From Gemmatimonadota bacterium (GTDB lineage Bacteria > Gemmatimonadota > Gemmatimonadetes > Longimicrobiales > Gaopeijiaceae): DNA of 64,000 bases. Made by a program: the position numbers and the translations under genes. The notes beneath the pieces were generated by a model that was not told the origin of the DNA, made no database searches, and was given only the letters and a program-made list of their open reading frames with translations. Shown one piece after another: positions 26,589 through 36,743 of the stretch. Within the stretch, counting starts at the first letter, position 1. Each line of letters starts with the position of its first letter. The stretch is taken from the NCBI GenBank assembly GCA_003248075.1, contig QJYK01000128.1, positions 1 to 64,000 of the forward strand, written 5' to 3'.

Positions 26589-27518
26589 CTAGAGGCTCAA
26601 CAACTGTTCGACGACCTGGATCACCGCAGGGGTGAGGATCACGACGAACAGCGCGGGGAAGATGAAGAGGACCAGCGGGAAGACGAGCTTGATCGTCGTC
26701 TTCGCGGCGGCCTCCTCGGCGGCCTGTCTGCGCTTGGTTCGGAGCGCGTCGACGTGCACGCGCAGGGATTGGGCGATCGACGTCCCGAATCGGTCCGACT
26801 GCGCAAGCATGTTCACGAGGGAACGCATGTCCTCGAGCTCGCTGCGCTCACCGAGCTTGGTGAGCGCCTCCGCGCGGGCTGTCCCCGCCCGGATCTCGAG
26901 GTTGACCATCGACAGCTCGGTGCTCATCACGGGGCTCATGTGCCGCACCTCGTCTGCGACCCGGACCAGCGCCTGGTTCAGCCCCATGCCCGCCTCGACA
27001 CACGCCACCAGCAGGTCGAGCGTATCGGGCAGCGCAAGCTGCACCTCTCGCCACCTCTTCTTCTTGCGTGCCGAGATGTGCCACTGGGGCGCGATCCAAC
27101 CGAGTGCGGCGAGCCAGGACGCGAAGAACAGGAGCGCCGCGATGCGGCCGCCCAGGGCGCCACCGACCAGGAAAACGCCGCCGCCCAGGACAGCGGCGAG
27201 CGCCACTCGGGCCGCCAGGTAGTAGCGCACCGCGTCCGGGTCCCAGTACCCCGCCTGCACCAGCCGCTTGCGCACGCCCTCGAGGTCCGCCTGTCCCTCC
27301 TCGATCCGCTCGCCGATTTCCCTGAGAGCCTTCTGGAGGCGGGTCCGCTGATCGCGGCGACGGCGCCGTTGGCCTGCCTCGAACGGTCGCGAGCCGATCT
27401 CGCGCAGGGTCGCAACCTCCTTGCTGACGACGCGGGAAGGTGCCGTCCACAGCTGGAGGAATCCCGTCAGTACCAAGGTCACCGAAAGACCCGCGAGCAA
27501 CGCCACGAGATAGGGCAC
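26589..27518 (-). CDS. tadC: Type II secretion system F family protein (TadC)
   Basis: LPDTLDLLVACVEAGMGLNQALVRVADEV, GTSIAQSLRVHVDALRTKRRQAAEEAAAKTTIKLVFPLVLFIFPALFVVILTPAVIQ. Confidence 0.9.
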   Translation of the reverse strand: MPYLVALLAGLSVTLVLTGFLQLWTAPSRVVSKEVATLREIGSRPFEAGQRRRRRDQRTRLQKALREIGERIEEGQADLEGVRKRLVQAGYWDPDAVRYYLAARVALAAVLGGGVFLVGGALGGRIAALLFFASWLAALGWIAPQWHISARKKKRWREVQLALPDTLDLLVACVEAGMGLNQALVRVADEVRHMSPVMSTELSMVNLEIRAGTARAEALTKLGERSELEDMRSLVNMLAQSDRFGTSIAQSLRVHVDALRTKRRQAAEEAAAKTTIKLVFPLVLFIFPALFVVILTPAVIQVVEQLLSL

Positions 27519-27520
27519 GA

Positions 27521-28492
27521 TCAGTACTCCACGTTCACGATCTTACGGATCCACAGGAACCCGATGAACTGGAGAAAAGCGGCGAAGCCCAGGAGCGCCT
27601 TGCCGATGGGGTGCTCGAAGAGGACGCTCATGTAGTCGCTGTTGAGAAGGTAGATGAAGGACCCCACCACGATGGGGAGAGCCGCCAGGATGTACCCGCT
27701 CATGCGGCCCTGAACGGTATAGACGCGCACCTGCCGTCGGATGGTGAAGCGGGCTCGCATCGTCGCCCCGACCTTCTCGAGGATCTCTGCCAGGTTGCCT
27801 CCCACCTCGCGCTGGACCAGGATCGCCGTGATGAGGATGCGAATGTCGGGCAGGTTGATTCGGTCCCCGAGACCGAGAAGCGCGTCCTCGAAGGGGAGAC
27901 CGAACCGTTGCTCCTCGAACACGGCCCGGAACTCGGAGGCGATGGGCTCGGGAGACTCCTCTGCCAGCATCTTGAGTCCCGCCGACAGGGGATGCCCAGC
28001 CCGAACCGCCCGGTTCAGATGGTCGATGGCGCCCGGCAGCTGTGCCTCCAGGGCGCGGATCCGCTTCTTCGCCTTGCGTTGCACCCAGAAGCGGGGTAGC
28101 CAGGCGCCGAAGAAGAGGCCGACCACGGCGAACACGGGCGAGTGGGTGAACAGCCAGCAGGGCACGCCCAACGAGAGAGCCCAGAGGGTGGTGTAGAGGA
28201 CGAAGCGCTCGATCGTCCACGTGAGCGCCGCCTGGGCCATCAGGTCCTCGACGTCCCCGAAATGCGGCAGTCGGTTGAAGATCCGCTGCAGGGGCCGTTC
28301 CACGTCGTTGGGCCGCAACACCTGCGGGACGTTGGTCTCGACACGCAGCGTCTCGAGATCGCGGAGGGCCTCCGCCACGGAGCGCCGGCTCCGCCAATCA
28401 CGGACGACGCCGACGCCCGCCGAAACCGAGACCGCCGCCAGCGACGCGGCCATCGCCGCGAACAAGACGAACAGAGTGGGGTCGAGTGACAT
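27521..28492 (-). CDS. tadB: Type II secretion system F family protein (TadB)
   Basis: LPGAIDHLNRAVRAGHPLSAGLKMLAEESPEPIASEFRAVFEEQRFGLPFEDALLGLGDR. Confidence 0.9.
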   Translation of the reverse strand: MSLDPTLFVLFAAMAASLAAVSVSAGVGVVRDWRSRRSVAEALRDLETLRVETNVPQVLRPNDVERPLQRIFNRLPHFGDVEDLMAQAALTWTIERFVLYTTLWALSLGVPCWLFTHSPVFAVVGLFFGAWLPRFWVQRKAKKRIRALEAQLPGAIDHLNRAVRAGHPLSAGLKMLAEESPEPIASEFRAVFEEQRFGLPFEDALLGLGDRINLPDIRILITAILVQREVGGNLAEILEKVGATMRARFTIRRQVRVYTVQGRMSGYILAALPIVVGSFIYLLNSDYMSVLFEHPIGKALLGFAAFLQFIGFLWIRKIVNVEY

Positions 28493-28499
28493 GGCCGTC

Positions 28500-29897
28500 T
28501 CAGGCCGTCGCGGCGTGCAGATCGCTGAACATGCTGGCCGGCAGCTGGAAGCCGTTGGCCTTCAGCTTGTCCGCCACACGAGGACGGATACCCGAGGGGC
28601 GGATGCGACCCAGGATGTTCCCGTTCTCGTCCACGCCCTCCTGCTCGAACTTGAAGATGTCCTGCATTGTGATGACGTCGCCCTCCATCCCCACCACCTC
28701 GGACAGGTGCGTCAGCCGACGGCGGCCGTCGGAGAAGCGCGAGAGCTGCAACACGATGTGGATCGCGCTCGCGATCTGCTGCCTCACCGCCCGGTCGGGA
28801 AGATTGAGGTTCGCCATCGCGACCATCGTCTCGAGGCGGTTGAGACTGTCTCGAGGGGTGTTGGCGTGCAGCGTGGTCAGGGAGCCGTCGTGGCCGGTAT
28901 TCATGGCCTGTAGCATGTCGATCGCTTCGGCGCCACGGACCTCACCCACCACGATGCGGTCGGGCCGCATGCGCAATGCGTTGATCACGAGCTGTCTCTG
29001 GCCGACGGCACCCTGGCCCTCCACGTTCGCCGTGCGCGTCTCCAGCCGGACGACCCGGGGCTGACGCAGCTGGAGCTCCGCCGAGTCCTCGATCGTGATG
29101 ATGCGCTCGGTGGGCGGAATGAAGCCCGACAGGACATTCAGGAGCGTGGTCTTTCCGGCTCCGGTTCCTCCGGCGATGAGCACGTTCAGCCGAGATCTCA
29201 CGACCCCCTCGAGGAGCTCGACCATCGGCTTGGTCATCGTGCCCATGTCCACCAGGTCGCCCGCCGTGAGCACGTCGTCCTTGAACTTCCGGATCGACAG
29301 GTGCGGCCCGTCGATGGACAGGGGTGGAATGACGGCGTTGACACGGGATCCGTCGGGAAGGCGCGCGTCGACCATCGGAGAGGAGTCGTCGATGCGTCGC
29401 CCCACACCCGACACGATCCGGTCGATGACCTGCAGGAGGTGCCTGTCGTCTTGGAAACGGACGTCGGTGTCGTACAGCTTCCCCTCACGCTCCACGATCA
29501 CGCGGCTGTAGGTATCGACCAGGATGTCGGAGATCGAAGGGTCCTCCATGAGCGGCTGGAGCGGCCCGAGTCCGAAGATCTCGTCGAGGACCTGCGAGAT
29601 GAGCAGGTCACGCTCGCCGACATTGAGCGGGATCGACTCCTGCTCCAGCAGGTCGCGCACCACGTTCGCGATGACCCTGTTTACCTCGGTCCGATCCAGC
29701 CGGTCGAGGTTCGAGAGGTTCAGACGCTCGAGAAGAAGGCGGTGGATCCGGGCCTTCACATCCTGGAGCGGGTTTTCCGGGCTGCGGCGGGTCCGGGAGG
29801 GCGGCTTGGGCGACGTGCGCTTCGCGGCCGCGTCGCCCTCGTCGCCGGAGGCTTCGCCGGACTCTGGAGTGTGGATCTTGACGCGCCACTCAGGCAT
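28500..29897 (-). CDS. cpaF: CpaF/TadA family secretion ATPase
   Basis: [91 protein letters not shown]. Confidence 0.95.
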   Translation of the reverse strand: MPEWRVKIHTPESGEASGDEGDAAAKRTSPKPPSRTRRSPENPLQDVKARIHRLLLERLNLSNLDRLDRTEVNRVIANVVRDLLEQESIPLNVGERDLLISQVLDEIFGLGPLQPLMEDPSISDILVDTYSRVIVEREGKLYDTDVRFQDDRHLLQVIDRIVSGVGRRIDDSSPMVDARLPDGSRVNAVIPPLSIDGPHLSIRKFKDDVLTAGDLVDMGTMTKPMVELLEGVVRSRLNVLIAGGTGAGKTTLLNVLSGFIPPTERIITIEDSAELQLRQPRVVRLETRTANVEGQGAVGQRQLVINALRMRPDRIVVGEVRGAEAIDMLQAMNTGHDGSLTTLHANTPRDSLNRLETMVAMANLNLPDRAVRQQIASAIHIVLQLSRFSDGRRRLTHLSEVVGMEGDVITMQDIFKFEQEGVDENGNILGRIRPSGIRPRVADKLKANGFQLPASMFSDLHAATA

Positions 29898-31191
29898 GGT
29901 TGAGCGCCTCCCGAGTCGCCGCCCGGGCGCCGTTCGTGGAGCGGGTGCCGAAGAGGCGTCCGAACACCAGCCCACGCCGAGGACGAACCTGTTGCTCTCG
30001 CCCGGCGATCCTCGCGGCGAGGTTCTTGATCTCCTGCGCGTAACGCGCGTTGCTCTGGAGCACGAGCGGACGGCCTGTGCTCAGGGACTCGATGACGGTG
30101 TGGAAGTCGTTGGTGAGCGTGCCGAAGACCGGCAGGCCCACCGTGTTCTCGAGGTCGTCGAGCGAGACCAGCGCATTCTTCGCGTACCGATTCACGATCA
30201 ACCGGATCCGCTCACCTTTCTCGCCGGTGATGTCCTTGAAGATCGGCATGCAGCGCTTGAAGTTGCGCAGGGAGCACAGATCCAGGTTGGTGACCAGGAA
30301 GAGCTCGTCGGCGGGGCGCATGGCCGCGAGGGCGGGCGGCGCCAGCGACTTCGACGTGTCGATCACCACGTAGTCGTACTGCCTGCGCAGGAAGGACACC
30401 ACCGACGTGATCTCGTCCGCGGAAACGCTCTGACCGATCTCCGGCTCGAAGGGCGCGGACAGAACGTGGACGCCGGACTCGTGACGTTCGATGTAGGAGG
30501 TGAGCAGATCCTCGTCCATCCGGTGGAAGTTCTTGAGCAGGTCCACCAGGTGGAAGCGCGGCTTCAGCCCCATGAACGAGGCGATCTCTCCGAGCTCGAG
30601 GTCCAGATCGACCAGAAGCGTCTTCTTATTGGTGAGCCGGTGCAGCTCGATGCCCACGTTCATCGCGACCGTGGAGCAGCCGGTCCCACCCTTGGGGCTG
30701 AAGAAGGTCAGGACCCGACCGACGTGACGCCGTACGGTGCCCTCGACGCCGACGCCCAGCTTGCGCAGCACCCGCTCGAGGGACTCGGAGATCTCCTCTT
30801 GGCCCCCCGAGTCGGGCACGACCTCCGAGATCCCCGCCCTCATGGCCTCGAGGAGCTGGGGCTGTGAGAGCTCCGGGCCGGACACGACGATGCCGAGACC
30901 CGGATGGGCTCTGGACAGGGTGCCGGCCAGGCGAATGCCGTCCTCGGGCGTGTCACCGAGGGCCATGAACAGGATCTGCGGATCGTACTCCTTGAGCGGG
31001 GTCACAGGCTCTCGGAGCAGGGCGTCGGGTGTGGCGTCGGTCTCGAGCCCCACCTCGACGCGTCCCTCGGTCGCATCGACCGCTTCGTGGACGGCGGCGC
31101 GGAAGGTCTCATCGGCGGCGATCAGCGCCGCACGCACGATCTCCTGCTTGGCATTGCTCTTCATCCTGTCAGCCTCTCTGGGGGAGCTCAT
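29890..31191 (-). CDS. cpaE: CpaE/TadZ-like pilus assembly ATPase
   Basis: [59 protein letters not shown]; degenerate receiver domain N-terminus. Confidence 0.9.
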   Translation of the reverse strand: MSSPREADRMKSNAKQEIVRAALIAADETFRAAVHEAVDATEGRVEVGLETDATPDALLREPVTPLKEYDPQILFMALGDTPEDGIRLAGTLSRAHPGLGIVVSGPELSQPQLLEAMRAGISEVVPDSGGQEEISESLERVLRKLGVGVEGTVRRHVGRVLTFFSPKGGTGCSTVAMNVGIELHRLTNKKTLLVDLDLELGEIASFMGLKPRFHLVDLLKNFHRMDEDLLTSYIERHESGVHVLSAPFEPEIGQSVSADEITSVVSFLRRQYDYVVIDTSKSLAPPALAAMRPADELFLVTNLDLCSLRNFKRCMPIFKDITGEKGERIRLIVNRYAKNALVSLDDLENTVGLPVFGTLTNDFHTVIESLSTGRPLVLQSNARYAQEIKNLAARIAGREQQVRPRRGLVFGRLFGTRSTNGARAATREALNHA

Positions 31192-32816
31192 CGAATGAGC
31201 CTGAGCCTCTTGACCAGGGACCCCGTGCGAGTCCCGTTGTTGGACGCGGCCCCGGTGGCCGCGACGTAGTACATGAAGCGTCCCATGACCGGGTCCTGCG
31301 GTGATTCCTGCGCCTCGATGAAGAATCGGGCGAAGTTGTTGAACTGGATGTATTGGCGACCGCCCTTCCGGACCTCGGTGGGGTCGAAGAGGGCCACCGT
31401 GATGATGCGGGGGCTGTCGTCGCCGAAGTCGCTCACCACGCGATTGTCGCCCTCGTCCCAGTAGGCGTCGGGATCCTGGTCGATCAAGGCGGAGACACCC
31501 TGGTACGTGGGTCCGACCATGTTGCCGGGCTCGATGAGGTACTCGGTCTCCAGGTCGATAACCGAGGCGTTGCAGCTGCAGATGTTGCGACGATAGGCGG
31601 CTCCACCCCGGCCCTTGCCGCCCTCCTTGCCGCCAAGAGCATCGTCGTTGTTGCCGTTTCCGTTACCCTTGCCGTTACCCTTGCCGTTGCCACCGGCATT
31701 GCCGTTCCCGTTGCCACCGGCATTGCCGTTCCCGTTCCCGGGATCTGTGGTGCCGGCGTCGCCGCCCCCGGTTCCCCCCTTGCCGTTGCCGTTGCCACCG
31801 GCATTGCCGTTCCCGTTGCCACCGGTGTTGCCGTTCCCGTTGCCGTTGCCCGGGTCGGTGTTGCCGTTGCCGTTCCCGTTGCCGTTGCCGGGATCGGTGT
31901 TGCCGTTGCCGTTCCCGTTGCCGTTGCCGTTGCCTGGGTCGGTGTTGCCGTTCCCGTTCCCGTTCCCGTTGCCCTTGCCGTTCCCTTTCCCTTTCCCTTT
32001 GCCCTTGCCGTCGTCGGGAAGCAAGTCGTTGCCGGCGCGGTCCTCTCCGCAGTCGGGCTGGCCGGAGTCGACGGGCAGCACCCACGGATAGAAGAAGGAA
32101 GGCACGAAGGCATCGTGGGGGTCCGTCGCCTTGATCATGATCCGGCGACCGTAGTCACGCCCGTACCGATTGCCGTCGACGTCCGAGAACGCGTTTCGCC
32201 AACCGCTTCCGTAGCCGGTCTCGGTGCTGCTGCCATCGGCGCCGGTGTAGCCCTCGTACCGGTCACGACCGGGGTCGAAGTCCCACGACTCCCCGTCGTC
32301 CCAGATCCGGTTGTTATTGGTGTCGTCGTTGGTTTCGTCCCACATGTCCGGGACCGCGAACGGCTTCAGACATTGCGCCGTGCCCGCATCCACGGCCTGC
32401 GCCGTCGCCTGGGCGCCGATCGGGACGTCCTCGCGGCCCAGGATCCGCGCGAACCAGGTGGGAACGCCTTCGCGCCGCACCTGGACCGTGACCGCCGCGC
32501 TGTCGACGTTCACGTGGATCGTCACCTCGGACCCGGTGATGCTCTCCTTTCGGATCCTGTTCTGGATGGCGTACTCCATCGCCCGCTCGCGGGCGGGCTT
32601 GGTCGCCTCCTCGGCCGGGTAGTCAAGGAAAGCGCTCGCCCCCGCCAAAGCCGACGAGTCCGCTGCCCGCTGGGCCTCGCTGCGAGCGTTGAAGAGCATG
32701 CCTACGTCGATCCCGAGGGCCAGGAGCGACACCAGCGCCGTCAGGCTGACGGCCACCAGTGCGACGGCGGATCCCCGCCTGCCGGACCCGGAGCTTCTCG
32801 GTTGCCGTCGCATCAT
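31188..32816 (-). CDS. Tad-domain (TadG-like) protein with Gly-Asn/Gly-Lys low-complexity repeat
   Basis: GSAVALVAVSLTALVSLLALGIDVGMLFNARSEAQRAADSSALAGAS; internal (GN/GK/TDPGN)n. Confidence 0.85.
   Translation of the reverse strand: MMRRQPRSSGSGRRGSAVALVAVSLTALVSLLALGIDVGMLFNARSEAQRAADSSALAGASAFLDYPAEEATKPARERAMEYAIQNRIRKESITGSEVTIHVNVDSAAVTVQVRREGVPTWFARILGREDVPIGAQATAQAVDAGTAQCLKPFAVPDMWDETNDDTNNNRIWDDGESWDFDPGRDRYEGYTGADGSSTETGYGSGWRNAFSDVDGNRYGRDYGRRIMIKATDPHDAFVPSFFYPWVLPVDSGQPDCGEDRAGNDLLPDDGKGKGKGKGNGKGNGNGNGNGNTDPGNGNGNGNGNGNTDPGNGNGNGNGNTDPGNGNGNGNTGGNGNGNAGGNGNGKGGTGGGDAGTTDPGNGNGNAGGNGNGNAGGNGKGNGKGNGNGNNDDALGGKEGGKGRGGAAYRRNICSCNASVIDLETEYLIEPGNMVGPTYQGVSALIDQDPDAYWDEGDNRVVSDFGDDSPRIITVALFDPTEVRKGGRQYIQFNNFARFFIEAQESPQDPVMGRFMYYVAATGAASNNGTRTGSLVKRLRLIR
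31653..32009. repeat. Hexanucleotide-based (GGCAAC/GGNAAY) tandem repeat coding for Gly-Asn/Gly-Lys
   Basis: Plus strand (GCCGTT/CCCGTT)n with interspersed TDPGN units; about 357 bp in-frame. Confidence 0.92.
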
Positions 32817-32862
32817 CGTTCCTCGGTTGGGGTGGACGTTGGGGGCTCGAGCTCCGGCTCGC

Positions 32863-34197
32863 TCAGCGACCGGAGCCGGCGCGGGTCGTGTCTGCGTCGA
32901 ACGGGCGACCGCGTAGCTTTCCGTCCCAGTCCCACGTCCCCGGCTCACCGGTCGGCACCGGAGGCGGAAGCTCGGAGGGCTCGATGATGCGAGGGGTCAC
33001 GAGGACGAGCAGCTCCGTGCGCTCCTGGCGCATCTCCCTGGAGCGGAAGAGTGCTCCGAGGATGGGGATGTCACCCAGGAGGGGCAGCTTGTCCACGTTC
33101 TCCTGCATCGTGTTGTCGATGAGGCCGGCGATGGCCAGGTGCTGGCCTTCGCGGAGCTCGATCTGGGTCTCGGCCTTTCGCGTCAGGATCGTCGGGATCT
33201 GGAAGCCGGCCATGCTGAGGCCCCCGGCGAAGTCGAGCGAGGAGACCTCGGGGGCGATCGACAGCCGGATGTTGCCGATGTTCGTGACACTCGGGGTGAA
33301 GCGGAGCCGCACCCCGAATTCACGCCACTCGACCGTCACCGCGTTGCTGCTGGAGCCACCCTGGATCGACGGGAAGGGGAACTCCCCACCCGCCAGGAAG
33401 GAGGCTTCTTGCCCGTCCAACGCCAGAAGGTTCGGCTCGGCCAGGCTGCGGAACGACCCGTTCGTCTTGAGGGCCTGGATGATCATGCTGAGCTGCGAAT
33501 CGCTCGAGATGAGCGACAGGTCCATGAGGCCCTTGCTGTCGGTGCCGACCTCCCAGCGCCCGTCCGCGTCCAGCTTGTGCGGGTTCACGCTCCGAAGGAC
33601 GTTGTTGCCCAGAGAGGAGAGCGCGTCCCGGCTGACCTCGGCGAAGCGGACCTCGAGCAGGATCTGACGGGCGGCCGGAGACTGCAGGTTGTCCAGGACC
33701 TGGGCCCCCGTGGTGAGCGCGAGCTCATTGGCGCGCCTCGCGATGCGTGCGTCGGTGACGCGACCCGAGAGGATCACCGTGTTTCCCTGGGCCTGGACGT
33801 CGATGTTCTCCTCGGGGAACAAGACGTCGATGTAGCGCTGTAGCGAAGCCACGTCCGCCGTGACCTCAACGGAGAAGAGCCTGCGCGCGCCCGCCGAGTC
33901 CCAAAGGAACAGGCTCGTGGTTCCGAGCCCGAGCCCGTTGATGAGCACCTCAGTGGGAGACATGATGACCGCCTCGGCGATCCCCGCGTCGGTGACCGAG
34001 ATGCGGGTGAGCTCGCCCGGGTATTGGATGAGCGCCGAGGTGCCTTGAGCGAGAGTGATCACGCTCTCCGGATCGGAGAGAATGTGCTGTCCGTGGAGGC
34101 TTTTCGGGGCAAGGAGGCTGGCGACGGCAAACCCCACCGCCGCGACCAGCAACCGGATTCCGGTCCCGAAGGACGTCACGCGAGCGCTGGCGACCAT
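32863..34197 (-). CDS. cpaC: CpaC/RcpA-type secretin (type II/III secretion system family) with BON domain
   Basis: TRISVTDAGIAEAVIMSPTEVLINGLGLGTTSLFLWD; secretin core EFGVRLRFTPSVTNIGNIRLSIAPEVSSLDFAGG ... LPLLGDIPILGALFRSREMRQERTELLVLVTPRII. Confidence 0.92.
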   Translation of the reverse strand: MVASARVTSFGTGIRLLVAAVGFAVASLLAPKSLHGQHILSDPESVITLAQGTSALIQYPGELTRISVTDAGIAEAVIMSPTEVLINGLGLGTTSLFLWDSAGARRLFSVEVTADVASLQRYIDVLFPEENIDVQAQGNTVILSGRVTDARIARRANELALTTGAQVLDNLQSPAARQILLEVRFAEVSRDALSSLGNNVLRSVNPHKLDADGRWEVGTDSKGLMDLSLISSDSQLSMIIQALKTNGSFRSLAEPNLLALDGQEASFLAGGEFPFPSIQGGSSSNAVTVEWREFGVRLRFTPSVTNIGNIRLSIAPEVSSLDFAGGLSMAGFQIPTILTRKAETQIELREGQHLAIAGLIDNTMQENVDKLPLLGDIPILGALFRSREMRQERTELLVLVTPRIIEPSELPPPVPTGEPGTWDWDGKLRGRPFDADTTRAGSGR

Positions 34198-34199
34198 GA

Positions 34200-35042
34200 T
34201 CAGTTGCCCTTGTTGTTGAACTTGATGAGCGTGCGCGTGCCGCCCTTGTAGCTCTCGATGACGGTCGGCTCCGGCACCACCGCGGCGGGGGCACCGGACG
34301 AGGTCGTCGAAGCGCGCTTGACCGGCCCGCCGCCGACGAGCGTCTCGATGCGCATCCCGTTCGTGGTGACCGAGTCGACGTCGAGCGTGTTTCGCAGGGC
34401 GAGCTGGATCCTGCCTTCGGTGGAGGCCAGCGTGAGCGCCTCGGCTTCGATCGGCTCCACCAGGAGGGTGACCACCGTGACCAACTCCGGCTCGCCGGTT
34501 GGGTCTTCCTGGTAGGACTGGTCCGCCGTCAGCACGAGGATGTTCTGGAGGATGATCCTCGTCGTGGTCTCGGAGCGGTTCGTATTCGGCATGACCGTGG
34601 CGAGGACGTCGACGCGGGTGCGGGGAAGCACGAAACCGGCGACTCCGACGACCTCGTCGACCTCGACGCTGACCGCGCGCTTGCCTTCGGGGATCACGAT
34701 AGGGAGCCCACCCCCGGCCTCCTTGTCGGCGAGCCGGGAGGCCAGCATCGGCTCGTTACGACGGGCTCCGAAGAGCACGCCGCGGCCGATGACCTCTCCC
34801 GGTTGCGTGTAGAAGCCCTCCGGAATGTTCCTGGAGGGCCATTCGATGACCTCGAGGTCTTCGCGGGTGAGGATGTGTCCCGGTGGCAGGTCGCGGCTCG
34901 CGACCACCACTTGGGCGCCGCTGGGCTCCGCGGCCATGAGACTGGAGGGCTCCTCGCTCACGTAGACGAGCGCCAGGTATCCGGCCAGGATGCCGGAGCC
35001 CAGGGCTCCTGTGAGCGTGATCCAGACGCGTGTGTTCTTCAT
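34200..35042 (-). CDS. cpaB: Flp pilus assembly protein CpaB/RcpC
   Basis: VVVASRDLPPGHILTREDLEVIEWPSRNIPEGFYTQPGEVIGRGVLFGARRNEPMLASRLADKEAGGGL (SAF domain). Confidence 0.9.
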   Translation of the reverse strand: MKNTRVWITLTGALGSGILAGYLALVYVSEEPSSLMAAEPSGAQVVVASRDLPPGHILTREDLEVIEWPSRNIPEGFYTQPGEVIGRGVLFGARRNEPMLASRLADKEAGGGLPIVIPEGKRAVSVEVDEVVGVAGFVLPRTRVDVLATVMPNTNRSETTTRIILQNILVLTADQSYQEDPTGEPELVTVVTLLVEPIEAEALTLASTEGRIQLALRNTLDVDSVTTNGMRIETLVGGGPVKRASTTSSGAPAAVVPEPTVIESYKGGTRTLIKFNNKGN

Positions 35043-35062
35043 GGGGGTCCCCGTGAGCCGGT

Positions 35063-35503
35063 CTACTCGTTGCGCATGATGAACCCGGTGTGGAGCGTCA
35101 CCGAACGCCTGCCGGCGGCCATCTCCATCAACGGTCCGAGGATGTCGAAGTCGTAGCGATAGCTGAGCTCGATCCGGGCGGGGTTACCGGTTCCGGTCCG
35201 CCAGCCCTCGAACGAGATGCTCGCCCGAGTCGGATCCAGGGAGGCCAAGCGCAGGAGCTCGTTGATGCGCGACTGCATGGCCTCCTGGGTGAACGTCGGG
35301 TCGTCGACCACCGCGGCGCGCAGCGCTTCGCGCGCCGTGTTCGTGATCACCTGATGTGCATTCCACGCGCGCGACAGCTCGACGACGCCCACGATCAGGA
35401 TCAGCAGCAGCGGCACGACCAGGGCGAACTCGACCAGAGCCTGGCCCGAGCGGTCCCGGTGCGAGCGGAGCGCCGCCGAGATCGGGGCGTGGTCGCGCGT
35501 CAT
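35063..35503 (-). CDS. TadE-like pilus assembly protein (pseudopilin)
   Basis: RSGQALVEFALVVPLLLILIVGVVELSRAWNAHQVITNTAREALRAAVV; start overlaps prepilin peptidase stop. Confidence 0.9.
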   Translation of the reverse strand: MTRDHAPISAALRSHRDRSGQALVEFALVVPLLLILIVGVVELSRAWNAHQVITNTAREALRAAVVDDPTFTQEAMQSRINELLRLASLDPTRASISFEGWRTGTGNPARIELSYRYDFDILGPLMEMAAGRRSVTLHTGFIMRNE

Positions 35504-36012
35504 CACGCCGCGGCGCCCATCACGACGCAAGCGAGCGTCGTGCCGGCGGCGATCGCCGGTGCGAAGGGCACCGTGACCGCGGCGCCAGGAGCGAGCCGCC
35601 TGCGCTCTCCCCCGCGCCCCAGCGTGACACACCAGAGAAGCAGATTCTTCGTGTGCAGCAGAGCGGGAATGATGACTCCGCTCCGCCACGAGACGATGCC
35701 CGACATGATCCCCCCCGTGATCGCCGTGGCGAGTAGTGCGATCGGGAGCCCCTCGATTCCGAGGAACGCGCCGACCGCGATGAGCAGCTTTCCATCACCG
35801 GCGCCGAGAGCGCCGATCGCGAACAGTGGGATGGCCACGGCCATTCCCAGCCCTGCTCCCTGAAGCCCCTGCGTCGCCAGCGCCGGGTCCGTGACCAGGC
35901 GCAGCACGAGAGCGGCGATCAGCCCGCCGACCGCGAGGGCATTGGGGATGCGTCGCTCCCGGAGGTCGTAGACCACCGCGAGCGAAAGCACGAGAGCGAG
36001 GACGGTATCCAT
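35503..36012 (-). CDS. A24 family prepilin peptidase (TadV/CpaA)
   Basis: YDLRERRIPNALAVGGL, GAGDGKLLIAVGAFLG. Confidence 0.88.
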   Translation of the reverse strand: MDTVLALVLSLAVVYDLRERRIPNALAVGGLIAALVLRLVTDPALATQGLQGAGLGMAVAIPLFAIGALGAGDGKLLIAVGAFLGIEGLPIALLATAITGGIMSGIVSWRSGVIIPALLHTKNLLLWCVTLGRGGERRRLAPGAAVTVPFAPAIAAGTTLACVVMGAAA

Positions 36013-36070
36013 GGTGCCGAGGGGGTTTGGTTTGGGAACCTTTGCGGCGACGACCAGGACCCCGGAGGTG

Positions 36071-36100
36071 GGAAAACCGGGGGCGCCGAAGCGCCCCCGG
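36071..36100 (-). terminator. Strong rho-independent-type terminator between flp and prepilin peptidase gene
   Basis: CCGGGGGCGC-CGAA-GCGCCCCCGG, minus strand followed by TTTTCCC. Confidence 0.75.
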
Positions 36101-36127
36101 CGGTTCCCGACCACACCGGTGTCTGGA

Positions 36128-36325
36128 TCAGCTACCGGGTGTGTAGCCCCCCTCAGGGGCGCCGTCCAGCACCTCGACGATCCGGTCGAACACGCGACCG
36201 ATGGCGTCACGGAACAGCACCAGCACCGCGATCAGGCCGATCGAGATGAGAGCCAGGACGAGGGCGTACTCCGTCAGGCCCTGTCCGGACTCGTCGTTCC
36301 AGAAGCGCTTCATGAGGTCCTTCAT
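36128..36325 (-). CDS. flp: Flp family type IVb pilin
   Basis: MKDLMKRFWNDESGQGLTEYALVLALISIGLIAVLVLFRDAIGRVFDRIVEVLDG; Flp motif G/QGLTEYALVLALIS. Confidence 0.92.
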   Translation of the reverse strand: MKDLMKRFWNDESGQGLTEYALVLALISIGLIAVLVLFRDAIGRVFDRIVEVLDGAPEGGYTPGS

Positions 36326-36743
36326 GGTGTTTTCCTCCGGCCTTGCGGCCTCCCGAGGGTGAGACTCGCCCCGCCGGCAGCTCCGGCATGGGAAGGAACC
36401 ATTTGGGGCGGGCTGGCGTTGCGAGGTGCGCTGCCTGCCGCCGTGGCTGGTGGGTGGAGCAACGGACGTACCCGGTGGAATCGGGGACGGGCGGATGGAC
36501 TCAAGACATTGCAGAGCAATGATTTCCATGGTGTAGACGGCCGGCCTCCGGACCGGTCCGAAGGGGTTCCGAAACATTTGTTCACGGCAGAAGCTGCCCG
36601 CGCGGGTCACTCTTTACCCGATCCACCGGAGGGTGGGGAGCGGCCGACGGGACTCGAGGCGACGGGCCCTCGGAGCGGCGATCGGTGGCGTCGACGGTCG
36701 TCGGGCGACGGCTGGACCTGTCTTCCGGGTCGTGCGGCGTCCT

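Noticed and set aside
31653-32009. Possible CRISPR-like array
   Set aside because: Repeats are contiguous hexanucleotide units in a coding frame, with no spacers and no cas genes
31353-32987. 544-aa plus-strand ORF with VAVPVATGIAVPV repeats
   Set aside because: Antisense translation of the Gly-Asn repeat of the TadG-like gene
36482-36560. Sigma-54-like promoter (TGGAAATCATTGCT) upstream of flp
   Set aside because: Spacing between the GG and GC elements does not match the -24/-12 consensus
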